Positions 1 through 7,760 are shown, counted from the first letter of the stretch. The stretch is DNA of 52,859 nt from UBA3263 sp964586765 (GCA_964586765.1 CAZPHN010000016.1:1-52859); one strand, 5' to 3'. Numbers and translations: made by a program. Notes: generated from the sequence alone by a model not told the origin.

Positions 1-178
1 CGTTGGTCAGGCGCACACGCGCAACCTTACGCATTGCCGAATTAGGTTTTTTAGGAGTGGTGGTGTAGACACGAACGCACACACCGCGACGCTGAGGGCA
101 GCTGTCCAGAGCGGGCGACTTGCTCTTGTCGGTCAGAGCCACGCGGCCTTTTCGTACTAATTGCTGAATAGTAGGCAT
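1..178 (-). CDS. rpsL: 30S ribosomal protein S12 (N-terminal part)
   Basis: Small-subunit ribosomal protein of the decoding centre. Only the first 59 codons lie in the window; the rest runs off the left edge. The translation begins MPTIQQLVRKGR and continues through the highly conserved TTTPKKPNSAMRKVARVRL stretch, whose lysines form the streptomycin-sensitive loop in this family. The start is the ATG at 176-178. A canonical promoter lies upstream at 328-359, which gives a leader of roughly 140 nt. In Bacteroidetes rpsL is normally followed by rpsG and fusA; that part is outside the window. Identification is certain; nothing looks unusual in the visible part. Confidence 0.98.
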   Translation of the reverse strand, partial: MPTIQQLVRKGRVALTDKSKSPALDSCPQRRGVCVRVYTTTPKKPNSAMRKVARVRLTN

Positions 179-327
179 CTTAGTTTTTTAACTGTTAATA
201 CTGTTTGTTTATATTTTGGTTTATTCAAATTTTGTCGTTATTCCGCCGCACCATGCGCGCCACCCAACGCCCACACCCTCAAAGTGTTAGCCTCGCGTGT
301 CGCGTCAAAATGCTTTGAATCACGCTG

Positions 328-359
328 CAAAGTTACAAATTTATTCTGACTCTCGCAAA
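328..359 (-). promoter_or_regulatory. promoter of rpsL
   Basis: On the minus strand TTTG (plus 356-359), 20 nt, then TAACTTTG (plus 328-335). This matches the Bacteroidetes sigma-ABfr consensus exactly in both boxes and in spacing. Transcription would start near 322 and leave a leader of about 140 nt before rpsL. It is divergent from the promoter at 437-469. Confidence 0.75.
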
Positions 360-436
360 CTTTTTACTCCTGAATTTCAGCCACTTTTAAACATTTCCCG
401 CCTCTCTCCAATCCAACCTACAATCAAGTCCGTCAA

Positions 437-469
437 TTTTGCTGTTTTCGAAAAAATTGACTATCTTTG
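437..469 (+). promoter_or_regulatory. canonical promoter with no recognised gene behind it
   Basis: TTTTG (437-441), exactly 20 nt, then TATCTTTG (462-469). Both boxes and the spacing match the Bacteroidetes consensus. The first ATG (479) opens only a 10-codon frame. Downstream lie the hairpin-rich region 470-789, a small ORF at 790-969, a REP-like element and a terminator, so this promoter probably serves a short transcription unit of its own. Confidence 0.65.
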
Positions 470-789
470 CCCCACATAATGAGAATGCGTTTACTCAACG
501 CTCAATCTTGACAATAGGAAACTTCGCAACTTTCAGAATTACCAAGACTGACGCAACACACAGTAGACGCCTTCGTGAATATGCTATATCCGCCCTCATC
601 CCTTTGGGATTTGAGGACGTTTATTCCGTATATTTGCGTGAGGTTGCTACATGCGTTGCTCGTTTCGGTAATTCGGGCAATGCGAAGGCCTCCTATTGCG
701 AAATGAGCAGCCGGTAAGACCCTCGCGCAATGTTTTTTAACGGCTATTTCTGAGGGTCGGATAGCCGTACATACGCAAACTATGACACA
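470..789 (+). other. hairpin-rich region, possible structured leader or small RNA
   Basis: No recognised gene. Several nested inverted repeats can be read in the RNA sense: GCTCGTTTCG (658-667) with CGAAATGAGC (about 700-709), enclosing a GCAAT/ATTGC pair; CGGCTAT with ATAGCCG around 741-767; a CCCTC/GAGGG pair around it; and GCAAAG-CA-CTTTGC near 796-809. Open frames exist on both strands (439-717 plus, 502-804 minus) but neither resembles a known protein, and they overlap each other. The plus frame is the same frame as the small ORF at 790, interrupted by stops at 715 and 751. It could be a regulatory leader, a small RNA or a decayed gene. Confidence 0.3.
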
Positions 790-969
790 ATGCTCGCAAA
801 GCACTTTGCTGGCAATAGCCCCGCAAGCGCGAAAGATGTCCAGTCATGGCAGGAAGCAATGAGAAAAATTAGAGAGAAATGGGCTAAACGCGGAAAAACA
901 ATTACAAAAGTGGACAACGAAACCCGTTCCTGTAACTATTCGAACATAAATACAATTCATTCCCACTAA
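790..969 (+). CDS. candidate small protein, 59 residues
   Basis: Unrecognised. ATG at 790, stop TAA at 967-969. The middle of the product contains SWQEAMRKIREKWAKRGK, a lysine/arginine-rich stretch with helix-like spacing that looks more protein-like than the surrounding sequence. There is no signal peptide or membrane segment. It lies about 320 nt downstream of the canonical promoter at 437-469, after a hairpin-rich stretch, and 22 nt before the REP-like element. The same frame is open further upstream between stops (from 754), so the true start could be earlier or the ORF could be a remnant. No ribosome-binding signal is obvious. Coding status is uncertain. Confidence 0.33.
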   Translation: MLAKHFAGNSPASAKDVQSWQEAMRKIREKWAKRGKTITKVDNETRSCNYSNINTIHSH

Positions 970-991
970 AATCAAGTTAAATTGAAGCCTG

Positions 992-1079
992 CTTGGGAGA
1001 GGCACGCGTCCTCGCGCGCCTGTAACTAACTGACAAGCAGAGATATTACCGGCATGCGAGGACGCATGCCGCTCCCAAG
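992..1079. repeat. REP-like double-hairpin element, copy 1
   Basis: 88 bp bounded by CTTGGGAG and its inverse CTCCCAAG. Each end is itself a hairpin: the right one (1051-1070) is a perfect 8-bp stem around AGGA, the left one (1001-1020) an 8-bp stem around TCCT with one mismatch. The two ends are also inverted repeats of each other over about 31 bp. A second copy of identical length lies in opposite orientation at 46938-47025. The architecture resembles REP/BIME elements or a very small MITE. No transposase is visible nearby. Confidence 0.7.
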
Positions 1080-1091
1080 TAAGGATACCCC

Positions 1092-1138
1092 AAAAGAGAG
1101 GTTGTCTAACCTTGTTAGATGACCTCTCTTTGCTTTTT
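1092..1138 (+). terminator. intrinsic terminator before aroK
   Basis: A stem of about 17 bp (1093-1110 with 1115-1131, loop CTTG, one mismatch and a bulge) followed by TGCTTTTT. It would end the transcript started at 437-469. Its 3' arm and T-tract overlap the -33 box of the aroK promoter. Confidence 0.65.
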
Positions 1139-1160
1139 CAATTCTAATTGTTTATATTTG
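1129..1160 (+). promoter_or_regulatory. promoter of aroK
   Basis: TTTG (1129-1132), 20 nt, TATATTTG (1153-1160). The ATG of aroK at 1166 follows the -7 box after only 5 nt, so the mRNA is predicted to be leaderless or nearly so. Confidence 0.65.
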
Positions 1161-1165
1161 CGGGT

Positions 1166-1705
1166 ATGAAACCGATTTTTTTGATTGGATATATGGGTTG
1201 CGGAAAATCAACCCTCGGTCGCGCACTCCAAAACACCACCGGGATGGAGTTCATCGACCTTGACCACTATATCGAAAACCGCTTTCACGCCACAGTGTCT
1301 GAAATCTTCGCCCAACGCGGCGAAGAGGGTTTCCGACGCGCCGAAGCCGCCATGCTCGATGAAGTGAGCCAGTTTTCCGACGTCGTGATTGCCTGCGGCG
1401 GCGGCACTCCCTGCTTCTTCAATAATATGGAGCTGATGAACCAACGCGGGCTGACCGTATGGCTCACCACTCCCATCGAACGCCTTTTCGAGCGTCTGCA
1501 GCGCAACCGCGCCAAACGCCCCATCCTCGCCAATAAGTCAGACGAGGAACTACTGACATTCATAACCGACGCCCTCGAGCAGCGACGCCCCTTTTATTCG
1601 CGCGCGCAGGAGCAGTTTTGCGCCACATTGCTTGAGGACAAAAGCCAGATTTCTATAACCGCGCGGCAGTTTGCCAAGCGTTTTAATCTCCCTGTTAACC
1701 AATGA
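1166..1705 (+). CDS. aroK: shikimate kinase
   Basis: Phosphorylates shikimate at the 3-hydroxyl with ATP in the shikimate pathway to chorismate; cytoplasmic. The 179-residue product is of normal family length. The P-loop is GYMGCGKST (residues 8-16), the substrate-binding aspartates are in DLD (31-33), the shikimate-binding arginine is in FRRAE (about 57-58), the GGGTP loop is at 78-82 and the lid arginine is in AKRP (about 118). The ATG at 1166 is chosen; a TTG 18 nt upstream lies inside the promoter -7 box. The stop overlaps the next gene by 4 nt (ATGA), so the two are probably translationally coupled. No other aro genes are nearby. Confidence 0.96.
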   Translation: MKPIFLIGYMGCGKSTLGRALQNTTGMEFIDLDHYIENRFHATVSEIFAQRGEEGFRRAEAAMLDEVSQFSDVVIACGGGTPCFFNNMELMNQRGLTVWLTTPIERLFERLQRNRAKRPILANKSDEELLTFITDALEQRRPFYSRAQEQFCATLLEDKSQISITARQFAKRFNLPVNQ

Positions 1706-2871
1706 TAGTATTAGACTATGTTACGATGGAGCAGGCGGTCATGATTGACACTGACCGCCGCGGAGTAACCCTTGGACTTCCTTCCGGATTCAGCTACGGC
1801 GAAAGCCGGTTTCCACTGACTCCCGAGGGTGTCGCCCATCTTGTTGAACAAGGCGCGAAAGTCAGGATTGAACAAGGGTCCGGCACCCCAATCCACTACT
1901 CCGATGCCACTTATCTCCACCACGGAGCCGACATAGTTACCCGCGCGGAAACCCTCCGTGCCGACATCATAGTCAGCTTAGCTCCGCTGACACCCGCCGA
2001 GGCGGCAACCATGCGCCGCGGCGCGCTGCTGATTACCCTGTCGTCGGTTCTGCTTGCCAATCCGGAGTTTGCACGCGCCCTGATGCGCGCCCGCGTCAAC
2101 GTCCTCGCCGCCGACCTTGTGTCGGACGGCAAGCAACGCATCATAGCGGATATCCTCCACGAAATAGACGGCTGCGCCTCCTTAGCCATCGCCTCGGCAA
2201 TGCTTACTGACCTTGTCTACGGCAAGGGCATCCTCCTTGGCGGTGTGACCGGCATTGTCCCCTGCGAGGTTACTATCATAGGCTCAGGTATGGGAGCTAT
2301 TGCCGCCGCCCACAATGCCGTAGGACTCGGAGCCACTGTCCGCATGTTTGACAACGACCTCCACTCGCTGCGTGAGGCTGGGCGTGTGCTCAACAACAAG
2401 CCAATCGCCTCCGCGCTCCATACCAAGGTACTCCGCTCTGCCCTCCGCGAAGCCGACATCGTCGTTGTCACCCCTACCGCCCGACCCTTCTCCGCTCCGC
2501 TGGACTATGTCGACGTCATGAAAACGCGAGTGCTTGTGTTTGACCTCACTGACCGTCCCGGAGCCGCATTCCCCTCCCTCTCCCTTATTGACCTTTCGAG
2601 CTCCGTGTCAACCCAGATTCAGGCGTCAGATACCCGAGCCTGTTACTATAATGTAGGCTGCAGGGTGCCCCGAACCGCGGCAATGGCTCTGACCAATGCC
2701 CTGACCGGCAACTTCGAAGCCATCAAAGAAGCATGGGGCTCACCCGTATCCATGGCTCGCCCCTTGCGCCCAGCCATGATGCTCTTCTGGGGTAAATGCG
2801 TATCCCAGCCCCTGAGCCACAAACTCAAGGTCCCATATTTCGATTTCAATATTTTAGCGTCCGGAAACTGA
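1702..2871 (+). CDS. alanine dehydrogenase/PNT-family protein with altered catalytic site
   Basis: 389 residues that align along their length with alanine dehydrogenase and the alpha subunit of NAD(P) transhydrogenase. The N-terminal substrate domain has YGESRFPLTPEGVAHLVEQG, equivalent to the usual GExRVALTP motif, with its arginine kept. The nucleotide-binding Rossmann segment is VTIIGSGMGAIAAAHNAVGLG. In true alanine dehydrogenases the strand after the first domain reads like KVKEP and a histidine occurs in the YLHLA motif; here these positions read IIVSLAPL and ITLSSVLLA, so the catalytic lysine and histidine appear to be missing. The fold and NAD binding are likely, but the substrate is uncertain. 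It overlaps aroK by 4 nt and the RNase H gene by 1 nt, so it sits in a three-gene operon. Confidence 0.8.
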   Translation: MIVLDYVTMEQAVMIDTDRRGVTLGLPSGFSYGESRFPLTPEGVAHLVEQGAKVRIEQGSGTPIHYSDATYLHHGADIVTRAETLRADIIVSLAPLTPAEAATMRRGALLITLSSVLLANPEFARALMRARVNVLAADLVSDGKQRIIADILHEIDGCASLAIASAMLTDLVYGKGILLGGVTGIVPCEVTIIGSGMGAIAAAHNAVGLGATVRMFDNDLHSLREAGRVLNNKPIASALHTKVLRSALREADIVVVTPTARPFSAPLDYVDVMKTRVLVFDLTDRPGAAFPSLSLIDLSSSVSTQIQASDTRACYYNVGCRVPRTAAMALTNALTGNFEAIKEAWGSPVSMARPLRPAMMLFWGKCVSQPLSHKLKVPYFDFNILASGN

Positions 2872-3509
2872 TGAAACGCAAATACTACGTAGTCTGGCAA
2901 GGGCTCTCGCCCGGAATATATGACTCATGGGAAGAATGTCAGGCTCAGGTCGAAGGGTTTGCCGGAGCCCGCTATAAATCCTTTCCCGACATCGAATCGG
3001 CAACCGCGGCATTCCGCGGCTCATACGAGGACCAAGCGTCGCTCCTGATTGCGCTCGCCGCCCGCGCGCCTCAATCAACAAACATCACTGACTACCCCGA
3101 GATACGCACCGAGGCATGGGCGGTCGACGGCGCGTGTGCCGGCGTTCCCGGTCCCATGGAGTACCAGTGTGTAGAGGTAGGCACCGGAAAGCGGATTTTC
3201 CACTTCGGTCCCCTCGAAGGAGGCACCAACAATATCGCTGAATACGTCGCGCTGGTCCATGCCCTCGCCCTGCTCGACCAGCGTGGCGACTACTCGCGCC
3301 CAATCTATTCCGACTCACGCACAGCCCTCGCGTGGCTTCGCAACCGCCACTCGAAAACCACCCTTACCCCTACCCCGGAAAACGCAAAAGTGTTCGAGAT
3401 TCTTGCGCGTGCCGACCGCTGGGTTGCCACCCATCAGCTACGCAACCCCGTACTCAAATGGAAAACCGACGAATGGGGCGAAATCCCCGCCGACTTCCAC
3501 CGCAAATAA
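2871..3509 (+). CDS. ribonuclease HI with N-terminal viroplasmin-like domain
   Basis: Degrades the RNA strand of RNA-DNA hybrids; cytoplasmic. The first about 48 residues (KYYVVWQGLSPGIYDSWEEC...) are the caulimovirus viroplasmin/RNase H1 hybrid-binding domain. The catalytic domain follows, with D86 (WAVDGA), E124 (NNIAEY), D148 (IYSDSR) and a C-terminal aspartate in the TDEWGEIPADF segment. The 212-residue length fits the Bacteroidetes form. The ATG at 2871 shares one base with the stop of the upstream gene (TGATG), which fixes the start; longer frames upstream lie within that gene. It is the last gene of the aroK operon and converges with the RhuM gene. Confidence 0.93.
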   Translation: MKRKYYVVWQGLSPGIYDSWEECQAQVEGFAGARYKSFPDIESATAAFRGSYEDQASLLIALAARAPQSTNITDYPEIRTEAWAVDGACAGVPGPMEYQCVEVGTGKRIFHFGPLEGGTNNIAEYVALVHALALLDQRGDYSRPIYSDSRTALAWLRNRHSKTTLTPTPENAKVFEILARADRWVATHQLRNPVLKWKTDEWGEIPADFHRK

Positions 3510-3555
3510 CCGTTTTACCACTGAAATCAAAAGCCGTTTGAGCAGACTGCCTACG

Positions 3556-4422
3556 TCAAAGACGGTCCAGAATAACAGCAGGAGAACTCTCCATTTTTGA
3601 GAAAGCAAATAACTTCTTCCCTAAATCCTTAATAGAAGCTCCAATATGATATAGCATGTCGTCTATAATCAAGAATCGGTCATGCACATTGCCGGACTCC
3701 TTTACTTCTATCTGAGGATATTGGTCGTTATGACGTTTCAAATCCAGTTGCAAGCCCTTGTCTATACGCTTAGTATAGATTAGGGCGTCAACATTTTCTT
3801 TACGTTTATTCAAAAGAGTCAAAACGGTTTCATCGACATAATTGTCAACGAGCACCACCCGTGTTTTCGCTCTTCGAACCAAATCACAAACGAATCTATA
3901 TGCATCAAATATCTGACCATCAAATAATATTCCCTCTTGCGGAGGTAAAGATGTTCTCAGAATAAAATCGACTTTACCTGACAATTCTCTTATCTGCATC
4001 TCATGGTCAGCAAGCCGTCGCTCTATATGAGACTCAACCCGCGCCAACTGATTATTGATGCTGTACCCCCTCAAAAGGTACTCCTTCAACACATTATTTG
4101 CCCATATTCTAAACTGCGTACCCCTTATGGACTTTACCCTGTAACCTACTGATATTATGACATCAAGAGAATATAACTTGGTTCTATACTTTTTACCGTC
4201 TGCGGCAGTTAGTAAGGATTCCTTACATACTGCTGTTTCCTCTAATTCTCCTTCCTTAAAAATATTGCGGATATGAAGGGTTATATTATTTCGGGTAGTC
4301 TGAAAAAGCTCCGTCATTTGCGACTGTGTTAACCAAACCGTTTCATTCTCAACCTTAACATCAAGTGATAAAGTAGAGTCCGGTTGGTAAACGATTATCT
4401 CATTTTGACTCATAGCTTCCAT
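3556..4422 (-). CDS. RhuM-family protein with C-terminal PLD-like segment
   Basis: 288 residues. The N-terminal half (ETVWLTQSQMTELFQTTRNNITLHIRNI... through GTQFRIWANNVLKEYLLRGYSIN) is the RhuM virulence-protein domain, a DNA-binding-like module common in mobile and accessory regions. The C-terminal half has VVLVDNYVDETVLTLL and HDRFLIIDDMLYHIGASIKD, which resembles one HKD-like half of a phospholipase-D fold with Lys replaced by Arg. Its function is unknown; it is often scattered among defence genes. The DNA is clearly AT-rich against its neighbours, suggesting transfer. It lies 21 bp downstream of the SpmAB gene in the same orientation. A second in-frame ATG at 4411-4413 is an alternative start. 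Confidence 0.85.
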   Translation of the reverse strand: MEAMSQNEIIVYQPDSTLSLDVKVENETVWLTQSQMTELFQTTRNNITLHIRNIFKEGELEETAVCKESLLTAADGKKYRTKLYSLDVIISVGYRVKSIRGTQFRIWANNVLKEYLLRGYSINNQLARVESHIERRLADHEMQIRELSGKVDFILRTSLPPQEGILFDGQIFDAYRFVCDLVRRAKTRVVLVDNYVDETVLTLLNKRKENVDALIYTKRIDKGLQLDLKRHNDQYPQIEVKESGNVHDRFLIIDDMLYHIGASIKDLGKKLFAFSKMESSPAVILDRL

Positions 4423-4443
4423 ATCTATTAAATGATTTTATGG

Positions 4444-5676
4444 TTATTTGAAAAAGAGGTAGGCGGCGAGGATGCCGGCGATGGAGCCGGTAATGTCAGC
4501 AAGGAGAGCATAAGGGACCGCATAGCGCGTCTTTTTGACGCCGATGCTGCCGAAGTAAACGGCTAAGACATAGAACATAGTGTCGGTGCTCCCCTGAATG
4601 GCGGCAGAACAGCGAGCAACGAATGAGTCAGGACCATAGGTGGTCATTAGGTCGACCATCATGCCGCGCGACCCTGAGCCGCTCAGCGGTTTCATAAGGG
4701 CTGTGGGGAGTGCGCCTACCCACTCGGCATCAAAACCCATAGCGGCGACAAGCCATGTCATCCAATCGGTTAACACATCCATCGCACCCGATGCCCTGAA
4801 AACACCTATCGCCACAAGGATTGCCACAAGGTAAGGGATTATCTTGACGGCAGTCTGGAATCCCTCCTTAGCTCCGTCGATAAACGCTTCATATACGTTA
4901 ATGCGCTTTCTCATGGCGGCAACCAGAAAGCCCGCTATGACGCAAAACAACAGGCAGTTTGCCATAAATCCGCTGTAAAGCTGAACAGCCTCCTTGGGCA
5001 AGGAACTGAAGAACCACACCAAACCTCCGACAAGGGCGGCAAGTCCGCCCAGCCACCCTATCAGCACCGGGTCCTTGAGCGAAATGCGCTGCTTCAGACA
5101 GAGGGCAATTATGCCCACAAACGTAGCGATAAACGTCGCCGTCAGGATGGGGAGGAACACGTCCGTAGGGTTCGACGCGCCCGCCTGCGCGCGATACATT
5201 ATTATGCTGATAGGAATCAGGCAGAGACCAGAGGCGTTGAGTACCAAGAACATAATCATGGCGTCAGTAGCGGTATCTTTCTTGCGGTTAAGCTCCTGCA
5301 GCTCCTGCATAGCCTTGAGTCCGAGGGGGGTGGCGGCATTGTCAAGTCCGAGCATATTGGCTGACACATTCATGAAAATCGACCCCATGGCGGGATGATT
5401 TTTTGGCACTCCGGGAAAAAGACGCGAAAACAGCGGACTTACCAGCCGTCCGAAAAAGTTGATTACCCCGCCACGCTCCCCTATCTTCATTAGCCCGAGC
5501 CAGAGGGAGAGTACGCCGGTCAGCCCGAGAGCCAGCTCAAAGGCGGTTCCGGCGGAGGTAAACGTGGCGTTCATTACCTGACTCCATATCTCAAAATTAC
5601 CGCTAATGAGAGTTTCGCCCACACAAACCGCAAAAGCGATAAGAAAAAACGCTATCCAGATATAATTCAGTGCCAT
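4444..5676 (-). CDS. SpmA-SpmB fusion (nucleoside-recognition/gate domain membrane protein)
   Basis: 410-residue inner-membrane protein with about ten hydrophobic segments. The N-terminal half matches SpmA (GLTGVLSLWLGLMKIGERGG; SANMLGLDNAATPLGLKAMQEL) and the C-terminal half SpmB (GFQTAVKIIPYLVAILVAIGVFRASGAMD; LPTALMKPLSGSGSRG). In Bacillus these are two proteins needed for spore core dehydration; non-sporulating Bacteroidetes carry them fused, with unknown transport role. The start overlaps the end of the WbqC-like gene by 10 nt, which indicates co-transcription. The family is certain, the substrate is not. Confidence 0.9.
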   Translation of the reverse strand: MALNYIWIAFFLIAFAVCVGETLISGNFEIWSQVMNATFTSAGTAFELALGLTGVLSLWLGLMKIGERGGVINFFGRLVSPLFSRLFPGVPKNHPAMGSIFMNVSANMLGLDNAATPLGLKAMQELQELNRKKDTATDAMIMFLVLNASGLCLIPISIIMYRAQAGASNPTDVFLPILTATFIATFVGIIALCLKQRISLKDPVLIGWLGGLAALVGGLVWFFSSLPKEAVQLYSGFMANCLLFCVIAGFLVAAMRKRINVYEAFIDGAKEGFQTAVKIIPYLVAILVAIGVFRASGAMDVLTDWMTWLVAAMGFDAEWVGALPTALMKPLSGSGSRGMMVDLMTTYGPDSFVARCSAAIQGSTDTMFYVLAVYFGSIGVKKTRYAVPYALLADITGSIAGILAAYLFFK

Positions 5677-6254
5677 AAAAGTGCCGTTTCAGGTCCAAGA
5701 TTAAAAATAAGGTCGAGAATTGAGAGTCCGGGAATAAAACCGAGGCGGTCAGCGCGCACCTGCCAGTAAGGCTGCGGTTCCCACGGCTCGACCGGCTGCG
5801 GATTTGACTCGGTAGGCGAGTAAACCACCGGGGAAGTTATGCCGAGCGCGCGCCGTATCGCAAGGTCAAAGCGGAAATTAAGCTCGCCTACGGTGCCATA
5901 ATCGTCCACCCCGACAATCAGCGGACGGAAATCGTCGGCATAAAACTCGAAAAAAGGAGTACGCCCATACGCACTCTCAAGGGCGGTCCACATTACCTGC
6001 CACCACTCGCCATGACGGCTTACGGCTGTGTCAGCCCACGTCCTGCCGTAAGGCTTCGCTACCGGTACGGTCAGTTCGAGGAGTCCGCGCGTATCCGCAA
6101 CGGTCATGCGGTGGGCGTCCTTGCGCCGCTTGTCAAATCGTTCGCCGGCGCAGACCACCGTGGTCGCGCCGGGGTTCAGTGCAACCATCCTATAATATGC
6201 CGCCGATGGACAAAAACGCGACGGAAGCATCAAAATTTCCTTATTTTCCATCAT
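5667..6254 (-). CDS. WbqC-family protein
   Basis: 195 residues. The N-terminal motif LPSRFCPSAAYYRMVALNPG and the following ERFDKRRKDAHRMTVADTRGLLELTVPV are typical of WbqC-like proteins, found near polysaccharide genes but without a settled activity. The acidic aromatic segment FFEFYADDFRPL is also characteristic. Two adjacent ATG codons (6252-6254 and 6249-6251) overlap the queG stop, so either may start translation. There is no signal peptide. It lies between queG and the SpmAB fusion with overlaps on both sides, so it is part of the same operon. Confidence 0.88.
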   Translation of the reverse strand: MMENKEILMLPSRFCPSAAYYRMVALNPGATTVVCAGERFDKRRKDAHRMTVADTRGLLELTVPVAKPYGRTWADTAVSRHGEWWQVMWTALESAYGRTPFFEFYADDFRPLIVGVDDYGTVGELNFRFDLAIRRALGITSPVVYSPTESNPQPVEPWEPQPYWQVRADRLGFIPGLSILDLIFNLGPETALLWH

Positions 6255-7144
6255 TTTCGATTCAAAAAACGTAAATTCCGCTGCAAACCGGCAAGTTTTG
6301 TGCGCTTAATCGCACTATGTCGGAAAACGGCGGAAAATTTCTCCGGGGTCATCGCCTCTACTTCCTGAGCCGTCAGTTCCTTCAGGTCCGCCGACGGGCG
6401 AAACTCCTCAATCGGAGTTTCCGCTACCTCTCTATTAAGAGGACACACGCGCTGACAGACGTCACAGCCGTAGAGCGACGTAAGCCGCAAGCCATCGGGC
6501 AGCTCGCCGCGATGCTCTATGGTCAGATAACTCACACAGCGGCGCGCGTCAATCGCCCCACCCGCCGGCGGGATGCACGCACCGGGACACGCATCCACAC
6601 ATTTCGAGCAGCCCCCGCAAGGGTCAGGCGAGTCAAACTCAAAAGGCGTGCGCTCCGGAAGCAGCGCGGTAGTCAAAATCGTTCCGATAAAGCAATATGA
6701 CCCCAGTCCGGGAACATAAAGCTGATTGTTGCGCCCTATCCTGCCGAGCCCGGCGCGCGCAGCCCAGTAACGCTCGCGCAGCGGGGCGGTGTCGACACAG
6801 ACGCGCGTCTCGCCGGGCAAGAGAGCGGCTATCTCGCTGAGCCGCTCGCGCACCACCTCATGATAGTCACGTCCGCGCGCATAAAGCGCAATGGGCAGTG
6901 CTACCGTCTCACGGGTAAAGTAAGGGAAAGCGACAATCACCATTGAGCGCGCACCCTCAAGCAGCAGCGCAGGATTGCGGCGCACTTCATCATATCGCGC
7001 CAGATACTCCATTCCGCCATGCTTGCCTACGCCAATCCACCGGCTATAAGCCTCCGCCGCTCCGGGCTCAACCGCCGTCACATGACAGACAGCATAAGGA
7101 AGGTCAACCGGGAGGGAGAGTTCTGAGTTCAAATCCATTGTCAA
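6251..7144 (-). CDS. queG: epoxyqueuosine reductase
   Basis: Reduces epoxyqueuosine to queuosine in the wobble base of certain tRNAs using a corrinoid and two [4Fe-4S] clusters. The 297-residue product has the cluster cysteines at 176, 179, 182 and 186 (PCGGCSKCVDACPGAC) with 203, 227, 230 and 234 (CDVCQRVCPLN). The family segment KHGGMEYLARYDEVRRNP is at about 41-58 and VCVDTAPLRERYWAARAGLG at 115-134. The assigned start overlaps the end of the deacetylase gene by 41 nt; an in-frame ATG 6 nt inside is equally possible. The 297-residue length is shorter than the roughly 350-380 of proteobacterial QueG, as is usual in Bacteroidetes. Confidence 0.95.
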   Translation of the reverse strand: MTMDLNSELSLPVDLPYAVCHVTAVEPGAAEAYSRWIGVGKHGGMEYLARYDEVRRNPALLLEGARSMVIVAFPYFTRETVALPIALYARGRDYHEVVRERLSEIAALLPGETRVCVDTAPLRERYWAARAGLGRIGRNNQLYVPGLGSYCFIGTILTTALLPERTPFEFDSPDPCGGCSKCVDACPGACIPPAGGAIDARRCVSYLTIEHRGELPDGLRLTSLYGCDVCQRVCPLNREVAETPIEEFRPSADLKELTAQEVEAMTPEKFSAVFRHSAIKRTKLAGLQRNLRFLNRK

Positions 7145-7739
7145 GAAGCCACTCGATGGCGGCAGGAAGTGCCGCTACGGTTATCGCGGCAGACTTTTCA
7201 GAATCGTGGAAAACTATTATGGAGCCGTTGCGGGCATAGCGGCGCACATTGTCCACAACCTCCTCGGGGGTGATATAGCGCGCATAGTCGCGGGTAACCA
7301 CATCGTACATCACCATATTATAATGCTTCTGAATCAGGCGCGCCTGACGGAAACTGAGCAGACCGTGAGGCGGACGGAACAAATCTGACTCAATCAACTC
7401 GTTTGCCTCGGTAACATCGCGCAGATATCGCCGGAAAGAGGTCTTGCGCCCGCGCAAATGGTGCATGGTATGATTGCCTATACGGTGACCGGCATCCTTT
7501 ACCGCGTCATAAAGATACCGGTAACGCCTCACATTGTCGCCAACCATGAAGAAAGTAGCCTTTACGCCATACTTTCCAAGGATTTCGAGCACACGCGGAG
7601 TCGCCTCCGGCACGGGACCGTCATCAAAGGTGAGGAAGGCGACCTTCGCCCCCTTCACCTTGATACGCCATAGAGCCTCGGGAAACAGTGCCCTGTAAAA
7701 GAGCGGCGGCTGGACAATCAGGCGTTTGAACAGGTTCAT
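7104..7739 (-). CDS. polysaccharide deacetylase (NodB homology domain)
   Basis: A 211-residue carbohydrate esterase family 4 protein that removes N- or O-acetyl groups from a glycan by a metal-dependent mechanism. Motif 1 is TFDDGP with D39/D40; motif 2 is GNHTMHH with metal ligands H90 and H94; motif 3 is FRPPHG; motif 4 is the DVVTRDY region and motif 5 is IIVFHDS near the C-terminus. All catalytic elements are present. There is no clear signal peptide, only a weakly hydrophobic N-terminus (LIVQPPLFYRALF). It lies 21 bp after the DUF2723 gene and overlaps queG by 41 nt. The substrate cannot be read from sequence; the upstream N-acetylglucosaminidases make a GlcNAc-containing glycan plausible. 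Confidence 0.9.
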   Translation of the reverse strand: MNLFKRLIVQPPLFYRALFPEALWRIKVKGAKVAFLTFDDGPVPEATPRVLEILGKYGVKATFFMVGDNVRRYRYLYDAVKDAGHRIGNHTMHHLRGRKTSFRRYLRDVTEANELIESDLFRPPHGLLSFRQARLIQKHYNMVMYDVVTRDYARYITPEEVVDNVRRYARNGSIIVFHDSEKSAAITVAALPAAIEWLLDNGFELRTLPPG

Positions 7740-7760
7740 GGCTATGCCCGGCGGGTATTC

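Noticed and set aside
502..804. 100-codon minus-strand frame between rpsL and aroK
   Set aside because: It has no known homology, and it overlaps the plus frame and the hairpins. The only canonical promoter there points the other way.
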